Shown one piece after another: positions 10,441 through 22,396 of a stretch of 64,000 nucleotides of DNA. Source of the stretch: Terebella lapidaria (taxonomy: Eukaryota; Annelida; Polychaeta; Terebellida; Terebellidae). The notes beneath the pieces are model-generated. The model had not been told where the DNA came from. It saw only the letters and a list, made by a program, of their open reading frames with translations, and did not search any database. Each line of letters opens with the position of its first letter. Position 1 is the first letter of the stretch. The translations under genes were made by a program, and so were the position numbers. The stretch covers positions 60,369,977 to 60,433,976 of the forward strand of contig OX424555.1 in assembly GCA_949152475.1 (NCBI GenBank). Reading direction: 5' to 3'.

Positions 10441-10740
10441 CGTTAAATGTTAACGTCCATTATCACAACAGGTGAAGCACCGTAGAAAAACAGGTAAACC
10501 ACATTAATAGACGAAGAATCAATACCCAGTCTTAAGTATTCCGAGCAAATAAAACAAGGTCCGTTATCCAATCTCATAGTCCGGGGACAGAAAATCATAT
10601 CAGGCATACATAGTGAGAGAAAACAAAAATGACAGGGAAACTCATGAACCCCCAAAAATGGCCATTAGGAGGTGAAATCAGGTGTTCCGGAAAGGAGAGC
10701 ATTTCCTGCCCCACTAGTGGCACCCATCATGAATTCCATC
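10441..10740 (-). mobile_element. 3' tail of a Penelope-like retroelement (copy 2)
   Basis: Read on the minus strand, this matches the stretch following the reverse transcriptase at 32870-33110: GAATTCATGATGGGTGCCAC, GTGGGGCAGGAAATGC, GATTTCACCTCCTAATGG and ATGAGATTGGATAACGGACC all recur in the same order. No reverse transcriptase precedes it, so this is a 5'-truncated copy. The 70-codon frame at 10443-10655 is shared with the copy at 32950 only because the two are copies of one noncoding tail. Confidence 0.75.
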
Positions 10741-10760
10741 ATGAATTCCATCATGAATTC
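10723..10760. repeat. 12-bp tandem repeat, three copies
   Basis: CCATCATGAATT occurs three times head to tail next to the GAATTCATGATGGG start of the retroelement tail. It is a local triplication of part of that tail. Confidence 0.9.
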
Positions 10761-13160
10761 CTCAGATCTAGCTGCATGGCAGTCATGGATTTGGTGTATT
10801 AATCAACCAGATCATGATGACGTCCATAGAAGGCAGCTATAAGTCTTGGTAAAACATATCCTTGTAGCAGCAGTTTAGAGACTAGATGGGCACTTGATAA
10901 ACAATAACATGTAAACCTGATGACGTTGCTAAGATTACCTCTAAGTAATTTTGTTTTGAATACACAATTTGATCCAAATTCTTAAGTACCGGTGAAATGT
11001 TCTCATATTTTGAATACATAATGGGAATTAAATTTTGTGCTACAGATGGATTGTTGTTATTTAAGTGCTTTATTGAATTGACTCAACTGTATTATGACTT
11101 ACTGTCAACTGTGTTTGGACAGCATATTTAGAAATTCACCAGTCTGTTCGGTGTTCAAATTCATTGTATAATTATTGACTGAATTGTGTCGTTATTCAGA
11201 CAAGGTTTGGTCTTTTCTGTGTTTCTGGGGTGATGTTGTTTGTGTGATTTCTTGTATTCCCAGAAATGTGTGCGTCCTGTTATTTTTACATTTTTCTATT
11301 TCACACATAAATGTATCAAATTTCTATCAGTCTTTCCTCCAATACTAGTTTGTCTGGAATTGATACATTCGTTTTGCACTGATGTTGTGTCCTATAAATA
11401 TAATTTTTTTTTTTAATCGCATCAATCACAAAATAAACATAAAAAAAATATGCAAGTAAATTTCTGGGAATACGGAGTCTCGTTAACACACGAATTTGTA
11501 TTTGAACTTTTGTTGAAACTGTTTCATGCACCCAAAGCTAGTTCACTAGTCTGTTCTCATTGGTAATCTATGTGTGTTGTTATTTATACATTAGTCAAGT
11601 TTGGCAAGTTAAATGTCAACTGTAAACTCTTGTTGAAACTGTTATTGGCAGCCAAAACAAAGGAATTCACTGGTGAATTTACATTATGAAATTACATGTT
11701 TTACATGTCCTGTTTTGCTCAGAAATGAATTATGCTACATAAATGTGTGTCGTACAATTTTGTTCACTTTGTGTAGTCATGATTTGAACTCACACTACAA
11801 ACAAAAGTATTCACAAAGTTCATAGGAGTTACTTCATCGACGTGATTAATTTTTACGATATATCTACTTCCGATAAGTTAATATAAACAAGTATTTTGGA
11901 AATATGAATTCTTGAAACTAAAGTTTGTCTCCAACGGAATACGATTCATTGACAGTATTTAAACCAAAATTTTTAACACCATATGGATCATACCTAGAAA
12001 AAAAAACGTTGTGGACATAGGTATATAATAAATACATTACCTGTTTTTTCCAGTATGTGCCCTGATATTTGCCCGAGATCCCCAGTATTTGCTCATGGCC
12101 GATGCCCAAGGGCAAATACTGAGATATATTCTATACATTTTAGATGTTTTACATTGAAGCTATAACCACTTTTAGAATTGACAAAATTCATTCATTGTGC
12201 AGTAGCTTTACTTTGTCTATAGAATGAGAAACCATACAAATTTTGGTCTGAAAATATGCAATACGTACCTAACTTGAGTTGTCAAATCAACATTCAAACT
12301 TGGGCCTATCAATCTCGCATCAATTTTTTCCCTCAAAGCGGCCCCCGTTGCGGGCGAGTTCTACACACAGTCTCATGACGTCATTGGCACTTGTCTGTAT
12401 ACTGTGGCAACCGGCAATGTGGACAGGCCGATAATTCACTATCCAGTATTTCCATGCACGATTAACGACAATTTTATGAGTATCTGTCGTCGAACTACGC
12501 ATATTTCCTATCACTTTCTCGACATGTACTACTTTTACTTGTGCTAAATTTGGCTTATTTTAAAATTATTATTAATTTATTCAAATTTGTGAGTTGTGTT
12601 TGTGTTGAAGAATATAGGCCTACTAAAATTAATAACAATGTGCATTTATTCACAGTGCGGCGATCTGCAAGCAATAATAATGTCGAGTGAGTAACTGTGC
12701 TGTGTAACTGTCATTAGTCAAATGAGTGGCAAATCGTGGCTAGCAACGGGCAACAGACTGTTTAGTTAATAACAAGTTGATCAAAGAATACAAATGTCTT
12801 TTTTAGAATAGTAAAAAAACAGTAGGATGTTCTAAAGCACATAATATATTTAACATTTAGGTGATTTACTGAGGCAAATTGTAGCTTTCATGGCTTTGGC
12901 GAGCTCGACTCGCTGTTTCAGGAAAAAGAAAAGAAAAATCGCATTACCGCATCACTTTTGGAAGACCACTGTAACCAGAAACATAGATTTTTTGGCATAA
13001 TCGCTTCTCAGCAGGTGAATAAGCATGCGCCAGTAGTTGCTGGGTCAAATGCAGCTAATTCGTTTAATAACAGTTGTGGGCTTCCCAAAACTCAACATAT
13101 ACTTCAGTCGCACACAGTAGGCCTATAAGGCTAATCAGTTTTGTTTTGCGTGAATGTACA
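10760..13160. other. AT-rich noncoding stretch, no gene
   Basis: About 2.4 kb without a supportable gene. Loosely repeated words (CACTAGTCTGTT, TTGTTGAAACTGTT, CACCAGTCTGTTCGG) between about 11080 and 11830 suggest an old tandem duplication. At 12060-12115 the word GCAAATACT recurs in both orientations with CCCGAGATCCCCAG. I looked on the minus strand for the second half of the fucolectin domain coded at 13167-13409 and did not find it, so the 3' part of that gene is probably left of the window. Confidence 0.5.
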
Positions 13161-13166
13161 CATTAC

Positions 13167-13409
13167 CTGGATATCTCCGTTGGATGCCTATATTTGACAC
13201 TTTGACGTTTTGAACGTAGTACACGTGTTGGAGTTCTACTATCCACCATGGGTTCATAGTAGCTGTCGTCGAGAAAAACGTGTGGGCTTCAGCACTTTCA
13301 TGTCCCCACCCGTCGATTCCACGCGAAGCTGGTGCTGTTAAGGTCCCAGAGTTGCCGTCATAGGTGGCAGTGCTACTAGAATACGCACGACCCATCAAGG
13401 CGATGTTAT
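13167..13409 (-). CDS. Exon: fucolectin/F5-8 type C (FTP) domain, N-terminal half
   Basis: On the minus strand a TTTCCTGCAG acceptor precedes the exon and CAG|GTAATG follows it. The exon is 243 bp, phase 1 at both ends. It encodes NIALMGRAYSSST, then GTLTAPASRGIDG, HTFFSTTA and NPWWIVELQ, ending in VKVSNIGIQRRYPG. The order N-(I/V)-AL-x-G-x-A-x-QSST, A-x-x-x-(I/V)DG, PWW-x-V-(D/E)L and VKV-x-N is the first half of the F5/8-type fucose-binding domain of fucolectins and tachylectin-4. The second half, with the conserved Cys pair, must be in another exon that I cannot see. Likely part of a secreted lectin-like protein together with the phase 1-1 exons at 17.3, 22.8 and 34.4 kb, though joining them is inference. 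Confidence 0.8.
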
Positions 13410-13789
13410 CTGCAGGAAAGGGGAATATGTAGGAATAGGTTGATCGAACCCAAAGACCCATAACATCATTTGATTGCATTATCTTGATACAAACTATCCA
13501 ATTATATAGTTTTGGCTTCAATGAAACGGTATTCGAAACTGACGATAGCACAATTATTAGTTGTAATTATTACCCCACGATCAACAACAAAATATCGTCT
13601 GTGGTCTATTACAATGGCTTTGAAATGTAGCATATATACACACATGTATATGGAATTTATATGTGTGTTATAGACTGAAATTTGGATATAATGAGCGAGA
13701 AGTACAGATGAGGAGATGAGAAATAGATAGATAATTACTCTATTCTACGGTGGCTCTTTTCGGACATTGCCTTCTTATTTAAAAAAAAC
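13410..13789. other. Intron-like spacer
   Basis: Sequence upstream (in gene sense) of the fucolectin exon. No gene or clear repeat is visible apart from a short alternation of ATATAC/GTATAT words at 13630-13670. Confidence 0.4.
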
Positions 13790-14062
13790 GTTTGAAATAT
13801 TTGTTGGGGCGTATCTAATTATTTTATACGTGTATTTATATTTTGTATGGGTATTTAATCATTTATTACGCATATTTAATATTTTTTATGCATATTAAAT
13901 ACGCTTATTTAATCATTTATTACGTGTATTTAATATTTTATATGCGTATTTAATCGTTCATTACGCATATTTAATATTTTTATGCATATTTAATATTAAA
14001 TACACGTATTTAATCATTTATTACGTGTATTTAATAGTTTATATGCGTGTTTAATCATTTAT

Positions 14063-16185
14063 CACACTCCGAACCGTATAACCCTACAGACGTCTGTAGG
14101 GTTATACCAAGATGGCGGAAGGTTTGTAGCTTCGATTCGTTTCAGGCTATTTTGAGGGAATTTAATAACCTTTCACAGAAAATGAGTTATTACTTCGCAG
14201 AAGCACATGTTGGTGTGTCTGAGGCCGTGTCTGTTTGTTCAGAAGTGTTTTATTTCGGCGGTTTTTTCGATCTCCAGATTCGAGCATGTATAACCCTACC
14301 GTTTGTTGCCTATAACCCAACCGATACTTCGGCCGTGAACAGATATAACCCTACCAGCCGAAACATGTGACAGTTAAGAATCAGTTGAATCCTACAGTTT
14401 ATCTGCAAACAACGAACACTTGAGTAGTACAGTAATTGTAATATCATTTATTTTGACCATCTGACAATTTGGTAGAGATTATGAATTTTAAAAATCTGAT
14501 GGTGCAAACAACAGTTTCAAGTTTGAATGTATATAATGTACATATACTCTGCTTTTATAATTCGATTACACTGTTTTTGCTGATATTTTTGTGATGCTAA
14601 AGTGGTATCGTAGTATGACTTGGTATACTTCACCTGTGAGACAAACGCCAATTTAAAATTTTTACTTTCATGTTTACTGAGTTGTACTTATATATAAACT
14701 TTTAAGTATTTTGGAAGTGTCTTCATGGGACAACTTTGTTAATTCATCTCATGATTTACACCAAAGCAGGAACATACGATATCATAAATATATTACAATC
14801 ATAATTTAGGAAAATATTGTCACATACAAGTTATACTATTGAAATTGCAAGATTAGCATGGCCGGTCTGGGGGTTGTGGGAAAGAAAATGTGCAAAATTG
14901 ATGTTTCTCAGATCTCTTCAGTGTACAATCCTGACGCGTCTCCGTTAAGTACAAACATCGCAATATTAGAGGCATATATTTTTTGCTTCTAATGCTATAA
15001 CTACATAATTGTAATATCATTTACTTTGACCATCTGACAATTTGGTAGAGATTATAAATTTTAAAAATCTGATGGTGCAAACAACAGTTTCAAGTTTGAA
15101 TGTATATAATGTACATATACTCTGCTTTTATAATTCGATTACACTGTTTTTGCTGATATTTTTGTGATGCTAAGTGGTATCGTAGTATGACTTGGTATAC
15201 TTCACCTGTGAGACAAACGCCAATTTAAAATTTTTACTTTCATGTTTACTGAGTTGTACTTATATATAAACTTTTAAGTATTTTGGAAGTGTCTTCATGG
15301 GACAACTTTGTAATTCATCTCATGATTTACACCAAAGCAGGAACATACGATATCATAAATATATTACAATCATAATTTAGGAAAATATTGTCACATACAA
15401 GTTATACTATTGAAATTGCAAGATTAGCATGGCCGGTCTGGGGGTTGTGGGAAAGAAAATGTGCAAAATTGATGTTTCTCAGATCTCTTCAGTGTACAAT
15501 CCTGACGCGTCTCCGTTAAGTACAAACATCGCAATATTAGAGGCATATATTTTTTGCTTCTAATGCTATAACTACATATAGATGTAGTGATAATATCATT
15601 CTTTGGGAATATTATTGTTTGTGAATAGAACAAAATTTATGTGAAATTTATGTGTGTTTGAAAAACATGGCGTCAGACCGCCTGATAGATTTGCAGAATG
15701 AATACTAGTAAATGAACAAGAGTATGATACATAACCACGAATATTATAAAGAAGATCTGAAAACATACATGACATCGTTTTGTTTCACCATGTTATTATT
15801 TTGGATGGAACCACACTCTTACAAGCTATAAAATGAGAAGATTTAACACGCAAAATAGATCACTGTGTCTATTCTTCTTTCGAAATTCTTCATCGGTAGG
15901 GTTATACGCGCTGATTGTTAGGGCTATAACTCTGCCGGAGTGCTGTGTCGTTAGGGTTATAAACACGCATAATTTCTTCTGCCTATTACCCACCTCTGAC
16001 AATTTCAAAACATAAACCGCCACGCATTATCCATCAAATAACATCACGGAACTTCGTCACAACACTGGTTATGAGAATACCGTGACAAAAGCGCAGAAAT
16101 ACACACGCATTCCGTGGAAGCGACGTACATTCCGCCATCTTGCTATAACCCTACAAATATTTGTAGTTATACGGTTCGGAGTGTG
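14063..16185. mobile_element. 2123-bp TIR transposon with 6-bp target duplication
   Basis: The left end begins CACACTCCGAACCGTATAAC and the right end, reversed, begins CACACTCCGAACCGTATAAC too. ATTTAT flanks both ends (14057-14062 and 16186-16191) inside the AT-rich array, fitting a 6-bp target duplication. The ends also share a stretch reading CCAAGATGGCGGAA (left) and its complement (right). Subterminal words GTATAACCCTAC / TAGGGTTATA occur several times near each end, possibly transposase-binding repeats. The interior is mostly a 573-bp tandem duplication; no transposase is visible, so it is non-autonomous. I cannot assign a superfamily. Confidence 0.85.
14433..15577. repeat. 573-bp tandem duplication, almost identical copies
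   Basis: The sequence from TAATTGTAATATCATTTA at 14433 through CTATAACTACA at about 15005 is repeated from 15006 to about 15577. Differences are a few single bases (for example TTTATTTTGACC against TTTACTTTGACC, and one or two A/T indels). The near-identity makes this the youngest duplication visible in the window. Confidence 0.9.
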
Positions 16186-16880
16186 ATTTATTACGCATAT
16201 TTAATATTTTTATGCATATTTAATATTAAATACGCATATTTGATCATTTATTATGTGTTTTAATATTTGATATGCGTATTTAATATATTATATGCGTATT
16301 TAATCATTTATTACGCATGTTTAATATTTTATGCATATTTATTATCAAATACACATATTTAATAATTTATTACGTGTATTTAATATTATATATGCGTATT
16401 GAATATTTTATACGCATTTTTAATCATTTATTACGCTTGTTTAATTTTTGATATGCATATTTAATCATTTAATACGTGTATTCAAATTTTTTTAATGTGT
16501 ATTGGAAATTTTCAATAATAAGATTTTTAAGAATAATAAATTATTAAGTACGCATATACAATATTAAATACACATAGTAAATGATTAAATACGCGTATTT
16601 AATAATAAATATGCATAAAAAATATTAAATATGCGTAATAAATGATTAAATATGCATATAAATGATTAAAAATGCGTAAAAATGATTAAATAAACATATA
16701 AAATATTAAGTACGTGCACAAAATATTAAATACATGTGATAATTAAATACGCATATAAAATATTAAATACGTGTAATAAATGATTGAATATGCATATTAA
16801 ATATGCATAATAAATGATTAAATACGCGTATAAAATATTAAATACGCGTATAAAATGATTAAATACGTGCCACAAATATT

Positions 16881-17208
16881 TCTAACTTTCTTCAAAAAAT
16901 AAAAGAGCAATGTCCTAAAAGAGCCACCTTACTATTCGGTCGAAAAGAAACTTTTTGTACAATCAAAACAAACTAAACATATTTTCCAACCAAAAAACAT
17001 GAAACATATATTAACAATTGCCTCAACTGAGTAGACCCAATACATTAGACTAGTTATTAAAATAATAACGGGACGACGAGGGGGATGACGATGGTGATGA
17101 AAATAAAAATGATGGTGTGGTGAGTTAAATATCAAGAGCTGTATCCCCGAATAATACATTGAAATATTATGGAATCGCATGAAATAGTTCATGTGTTTTT
17201 AGGCTTAC
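16881..17208. other. No gene recognised
   Basis: Spacer between the AT-rich array and the exon at 17209. It contains a GATGGTGATGAAAATAAAAATGATGG purine-rich patch (about 17088-17116) and nothing else I can support. Confidence 0.4.
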
Positions 17209-17442
17209 CGCATGTTCCAGTTGTGTTATACCTCTGTTCATTCCAACAAAATGGAATATGTCCGGGGTCAGTGGATTGGAAGCAACCAAAAAAGAGGGTT
17301 TTGTGAGACAGCAAGCGCTCGCCTTGTGGGTTTGGGCTGTTGATGTGCACGTGTGGGTTTTCACATTTTGCCCACTTGCCTGCTAACACCAAGCTTTCAA
17401 CTCGAATAGGGTATGTTGTCACATCTGGTCCGTAAACCCTGT
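17209..17442 (-). CDS. Exon: unrecognised extracellular-type domain
   Basis: On the minus strand the exon has a TGCTTTCAG acceptor and a GCG|GTAAGC donor. It is 234 bp, phase 1 at both ends, and open throughout. It encodes RVYGPDVTTYPIRVESLVLA, then KCENPHVHINSPNP, LFFGCFQSTDPGHIPFCWNE and ends GTCG. Four cysteines and one N-x-T glycosylation sequon (NTT) suit a secreted protein. I do not recognise the domain. Its phase matches the fucolectin exon 3.8 kb downstream and the type-II-like exon 5.3 kb upstream, so it could be shuffled between them in one transcript. Confidence 0.5.
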
Positions 17443-18405
17443 CTGAAAGCAGGAAATTCTATCATATCTACAGGTAGATTTTTTAAAATTCGTTTACATG
17501 TCGTTTACATATAATATTGCGATACTGAAAGATATCGTGTCATAAATTGGCATACTTCATCCGGGGATCAATCGACAATGTTGGCAATGTTGAAAATATT
17601 TCAGCCGAAAACGGGATCTTACACAGTACTATGCTCTAGGCACAAGCGTTCAAGCCCCAGGAGCCAGTTTACATATTTCACGTCAGTCATTTATCTCTCA
17701 GAGTCATACGAAATCAAAATCAAGGTCACTATAAGTTGTGCCAATAGGATTCTTTTTGTATGCTCATAATGCAAACATAAGCTCTACATACAGGCATTTT
17801 GTTTGTAGAGGTCAATTTACACATGAGAGGTCAGGGATGTCTTCGGGATTCAGCATTCAATGTCGGTCAAAGTCACCAAAAGATATATCAAATATGACTT
17901 CATATACGCTCATAATACAAACAAACTCTATCAACAAGCATTTCGTCTGTCGAGGTCAACTTACACATTTCAGGTCAAGTGTGATATTGAGATTCAGCCT
18001 TCAAGGTCGTATAGTCAACTTTAAGGTCACCATAGATGTGCCACACATGACTTCCAATATGTTGAAAACTGAATTTTGGCCCGCCGTCAGATTAATTCAA
18101 GGCACTGCATCTTTATACACAATGTCAAAGATCACAATTACCGGTAGCATGTTTTGAAACACAAATCTCACCGCTGATCATGAAGTTTTTGAGAAAGTCG
18201 TCGTCAAAGTTCAAAATTGGCCGTTTTTCATTGAGAATGACCGCCATTTTTGGAAAATGTGGAAATCAAAAACTAACTCCCTCTTGAATTTTTTAATGTA
18301 TATTTGGTGGAATGTTTCAAAAACATTCGTAAGCTTTAAAGACTAATATGTAGACGGATGCCGACGACGTCGACGACGGGCGCGACGGCATGGCAAAAGT
18401 TCGGC
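17443..18405 (+). mobile_element. Diverged GGTTACC-related repeat, 3' part
   Basis: From about 17640 the text repeats AGGTCA-rich segments (GAGGTCAATTTACACAT, CAAGGTCACTATAAG, CAAGGTCGTATAGTCAAC) about every 150 bp, differing from the standard 134-bp unit. It ends with GACGGATGCCGACGACGTCG and GGCAAAAGTTCGGCAACCTT, equivalent to the (GAC)n and GGTAACC end of the family. The frame at 17738-18157 is a repeat artefact. Confidence 0.55.
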
Positions 18406-18409
18406 AACC

Positions 18410-18745
18410 TTAATATTAGCCCAAGTTTTAAGAAAGCTTACCGGAGAAATATAGTGTTGAGCCACATTCAACTCTATTGTTTTATATTTCACCAAAATTG
18501 CCGCTTTGACCTTTCAAAGATACTAAAGGTAGAATTCCAGGTCACCATTGAAATCACTATATATGACTTTCCATCTCAATGTGCCAATGTTTAAGCTCTA
18601 TTTTAAGGTTTTCTCAGCGTTTAAGAAGAACTATACTTATACACATCCGAAAGAATATATATCTGAAGGCATATACATCAGTTTGAGAGAATGTTACTAA
18701 GCATATTCCGAAAATACTGGTCGCCAAGCGGTCTCTCTTTTCGTT
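18410..18745 (+). mobile_element. GGTTACC-family repeat, 5' end fragment
   Basis: It starts TTAGCCCAAGTTTTAAGAAA and GCTTACCGGAGAAATATAGT, the family's left terminus, immediately after the end of the previous copy. It is truncated at about 18745 where a copy in opposite orientation begins. Confidence 0.6.
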
Positions 18746-18746
18746 T

Positions 18747-18802
18747 TTTTGGTTACCGGACCTTTGGTTCGATAAGCTTGGCCGTGGCGTTGCGTCCGTC
18801 GT

Positions 18803-18834
<32 letters not shown>

Positions 18835-20172
18835 CACAGTTTTATCTTTATTGTTTACGGGCGAATTTTTCTGAAATTTTGCACGAAAATACTTAAAAAT
18901 GATTCAAGAAGGAGTTTTTTTAGTTTTTTGATTTTCGCATTTTTTTCAAAATGGCGGCCTTTTTCGACGAAAAATGCCTGATTTTGGACTTTGGCTGTTC
19001 AGTAACTGTTCAGTAACTTTTTTCTTTTTGATACATAACACTCCTCATATGTACTCCTATGATGTCTATGAATTTCGTTGCGCTTGAATCGCTCGAAGTG
19101 GGCCATTTTGGCCCAAACTCCGCCCAAATGGGACTTTCCCATGTTAAATTCTCCTATGCTTTATAATGGGACACATTATGCCTGATATCTCACTTAATAT
19201 TGAGATTAGAGACTAGGAATCAATTGTGGACATATAGGAAATGATATATGCTGAATATTCTCGCGACCTTGAATTTGACGTCTGACCTCATTTTCAAGGT
19301 CAGAGCACAAAATGGCTAATATTTCACTTATTATCGGCTTTACAGCTTAGGAATCAATTGTGGACATATAGGAAGTCATACATGCTGAATATTTTCATGA
19401 CCTTGAATTTGACCTTTGACCTCATTTTCAAGGTCAGAGCACAAAAAGGCTTATATCCCTCTTATTATCAACATTACAGCTTAGGAATCAATTGTGGACA
19501 TATAGGATATGATGTATTCTGAATGTTGTCATGACCTTGAATTTGACCTTTACCTCATTTTCAAGGACACAGGACAAAATGGCTAATATCTAGCTTATTA
19601 TCGACTTTACAGCTTAGGAATCAATTGTCAACATATAGGAAATGATATATGCTGAATATTGCTATGACCTTGAATTTGACCTTTCATCTCATTTTCAAGG
19701 ACAGAGAACGAAATGGCTAATATCTCGCTTTTTATCGACTTTACAGCCTAGTAATCAATTGTGGACATATAGAAAATGATATATTCTGAACATTGTCATG
19801 ACCTTGAACTTCACCTTTGACCAGATTTTCAAGGTCACAGGACGAAATGGCTAATAGCTCGCTTATTATCGACTTTACAGCTTAGGAATCATTATGAACA
19901 TATAGGAAATGATATATGCTGAATATTGCTATGACCTTGAATTCGACCTTTGACCTCATTTTCAAGGTCACATGACAAAATGGCTAATATCTCGCTTAAT
20001 ATTGACTTTACAGCTTAGGAATCAATTGTGGACATAATAGAAATGACATATGCCGAATATTATCGTGTCCTTGAATTGACCAATGACCTTATTTTCAAGG
20101 TCACGGGACAAAATACTAATATCTAAAATATATATTGTCTGGTAACCTTTCTTAGCCTTTGGGCTAATTTCT
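18747..20172 (-). mobile_element. GGTTACC-family repeat, minus orientation
   Basis: It opens GGTTACCGGACCTTTGG, passes a (GTC)n tract at about 18796-18832 and ends GGTAACCTTTCTTAGCCTTT with GGGCTAAT, the reverse of the copy at 3082. Six to seven satellite units lie between, each with TGACCTTGAATTTGACC and TTAGGAATCAATTGT. Units are more diverged from each other than in the first copy. Confidence 0.8.
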
Positions 20173-20500
20173 GCAAAAGAGGCCGTTTTGACCTTTCATG
20201 GTCATAGATGGTCAAATTCAAGGTCACCATTGAAACCGCAGTGTATGATTTCCAATTCGAATATACCAATATTTGAGCTCAATTTCGAAGTGTTCTAGTT
20301 GATAAATGTTTTTTATATTAATAAAAAATATATTATTTCGGAATAATGGTGCGCACAATGCTCACATAGGTCTATGAACAAATTTACAATATTCAACCAA
20401 ACATACACAAAATACAAAATATCCTCCAAACTGCATGAACTGTACAATATCTTCCAAATTTATTCAATGTTTCACTAATTGCAGGTTCCTCCATTTTTCT
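20173..20500. other. Repeat remnant, no gene
   Basis: 20175-20290 resembles the first 120 bp after the left end of the GGTTACC family (TTTCATGGTCATAGATGGTC, CAAGGTCACCATTGAAACC). The remaining 200 bp is AT-rich with no visible feature. Confidence 0.5.
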
Positions 20501-20599
20501 AAATACAGTTCTAACTTTAAGTTTTTCCCAGCAGTTTCTTCTTCAATCCTACGATAATATTGATACAATTTATAAAGCCTTTTCCTATGTACAGTTATT

Positions 20600-21410
20600 T
20601 AATTTGCAGGTGTAGATATATCTTTTGGAAATTAAGTATAATAAATCATATATTTTCGTAGGGTATCGTATCTGACCTAGTATTATTTCTCTACCAGTAC
20701 ATTCGTGAAAATCATTACCAAATTTAGCTAAAATATCTTGAAATTCATGCCAAAATTTTTCAACATAGTTACAGTCTAAAAATAAGTGTGATAATGTCTC
20801 GTCTTCCTTTTAACAACACGATTTTGGCATATCCACAATACCTGTTTTAAATAAATAAAGGCATTTACAGGCAAAATGTCGTGTAATAATCTACACTGGA
20901 AGTTTAGTAGATTTGTTGAAACAGCGAGAGTATATAATTTCTTGAAATACATTACCCAGTCAGAATCCAATATGACGACATTAAAAGGATTAGACCAGAA
21001 ATTCTGTGGTGTTCTCCGTATCCCTACAATTTTTGTCACAATCTTTGAATATACGAATTTACATACTTTATCAGCTTTTATAATGGGCGTGAGTGGTTTC
21101 CCTCCTCCGAATTATTCGAATAAATTCCATTGTCTTTGACCAGTATTTTCCACGATTTTGGCATTGCTGATATAATAGTGTAGAATTGCATAAAATTTTC
21201 TAATCTGTATTGTTCTGTAAATTCGGAAAAGGTCATAAATTCACCCTTTTTCAACAAATCTTTCATGTATTTGACTCCTTTGGCATACCACTTCAGTATG
21301 CCAATATAACTGTGTTGTTTACTTTTATATCCGAATTATACCAAATAAGTTGATTTGTTATTCTCGAGGGTGTATCCACAATAGGTTTGAAAGGAAGTCA
21401 AACCATGCGG
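20600..21410 (-). pseudogene. Non-LTR retrotransposon, C-terminal reverse transcriptase tail
   Basis: On the minus strand the text reads, in pieces, RITNQLIWYNSDIKVN, then VKYMKDLLKKGEFMTFSEF, PQNFW, DSDWVMYFKKLY, LNFQCRLLHDILPVN, and after a frameshift KEDETLSHLFLDC followed by EKFWHEF. The order W-N-x-x-I-K, F-x-x-K(W/Y)-x-x-G(I/V)-x-x-x-x-D-L, FQ-x-(R/K)-(L/I)-LH-x-ILPTN and the closing E(D/E)-x-x-H-x-F-x-C is the region downstream of the reverse transcriptase in LINE elements, ending with the zinc-binding motif. At least two frameshifts and stops; the reverse transcriptase proper is missing. Only the 3' end of an element survives, inserted in or next to GGTTACC repeats. Confidence 0.7.
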
Positions 21411-22396
21411 TGATTACATTTTTGATGAAATCGTATTGAAAATGCGATCAAAGGTCAATTCAAGATCACGAGAATATTCAACATATATGTCCACAATTGA
21501 TACATAAGCAGTAAAGTCGATAATAAGTGAGATATTAGCCATTTTGTGCTCTGACCTTGGAAATGAGATCAAAGGTCAAGTTCAAGGTCATGAGAATATT
21601 CAGAATATATCATTTCCCACATGTTCGCATTTGATTCCTAAGTTGTGAAGTCGATAATTAGCGATATATTAGCTATTTTGTTCTCTGACCTTGAAAATGA
21701 GGTTAAAGGTCAAACTCAGAATATTCGGGATATATCATTACCTATATTATGTTCACTATGGATTCCTAAACTGTAAAGTTGATAATAAGCGAGATACCAG
21801 TCATTTTGAGCTCTGACCCTAAGGTCAAGGTCATGGGAATTATCCAGCATATATCATCTCCTATACCGGTATGTCCACAACTGATTCCTAGGCTGTAAAG
21901 TCGATAATAAGTGAGATATAGACCATTTTGTCCTGTGACCTTGAAAACTTGGTCAAAAGTCAAATTCAAGGTCGCGAGAATATTCAGAATATGTCATTTC
22001 CTATATGTTCACGATTGATACCTAATCTCTAATCTCAATATTTAGTGAGAAAATAGCAATAATGTGTCCCATTATAAAACATAGACGTATTTAACATGAG
22101 TAACAAAACTTATACACGTCACAGAGGTACTTATAAGGAATGTTATGTATCAATAAGAAAAAAAGTTACTGATTAGATTTCGAGAAAATGGCCGCCAAAG
22201 TCCAAAATCATACATTTTCCTCGAAAATGGCCGCCATTTTGGAAAAAAAACTTTTCCTGGAAATATTTCTAGGTATTTTTGTGCAAAATTTCAGAAGGAT
22301 TCGACTGTAAACTTTAAATATAAAAATGTGGACGGACGGACGACGGACGACGGAAGCAACGCCATGCAGATAGGTTATCGGACCTTTAGTCCGGTA
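21411..22396 (+). mobile_element. GGTTACC-family repeat, 5'-truncated copy
   Basis: About five satellite units (AAGGTCA..., CCTAAGTTGTGAAGTCGATA) are followed by the family's distal part (GTCCCATTATAAAACATAG, AAAATGGCCGCC), a GACGGACGGACGACGGACGA tract and the end GGTTATCGGACC...GGTCCG-like words at about 22372-22396. The left terminus is missing; the LINE fragment lies there. Confidence 0.75.

Larger units (their letters stand above)
13790..16880. repeat. AT-rich fold-back array of (A/T)CG(C/T)(A/G)TATTTAAT words, interrupted
   Basis: Words such as TACGCATATTTAATATTTTA and ATGCGTATTTAATCATTTAT repeat with irregular 20-30 bp spacing at 13800-14062 and 16186-16500. From about 16545 to 16870 the same words appear in the opposite sense (ATTAAATACGCGTATAAAAT, AATGATTAAATATGCATA). 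The array therefore has two facing arms, like the arrays at 1.4, 29.8 and 47.9 kb. A 2.1-kb transposon (14063-16185) interrupts the left arm. Confidence 0.8.

Noticed and set aside
11918-12115. Possible next exon of the fucolectin gene (GHEQILGISGKYQGTYW text before a GTAATG)
   Set aside because: The open text derives from repeated GCAAATACTGGGG words, lacks the Cys and Trp residues expected in the second half of the domain and is in the wrong phase.
14063-16185. TATAACCCTA/TAGGGTTATA words as interstitial telomere repeats
   Set aside because: They do not form a (TTAGGG)n tract; they are isolated words at the ends of a transposon and better explained as subterminal repeats.
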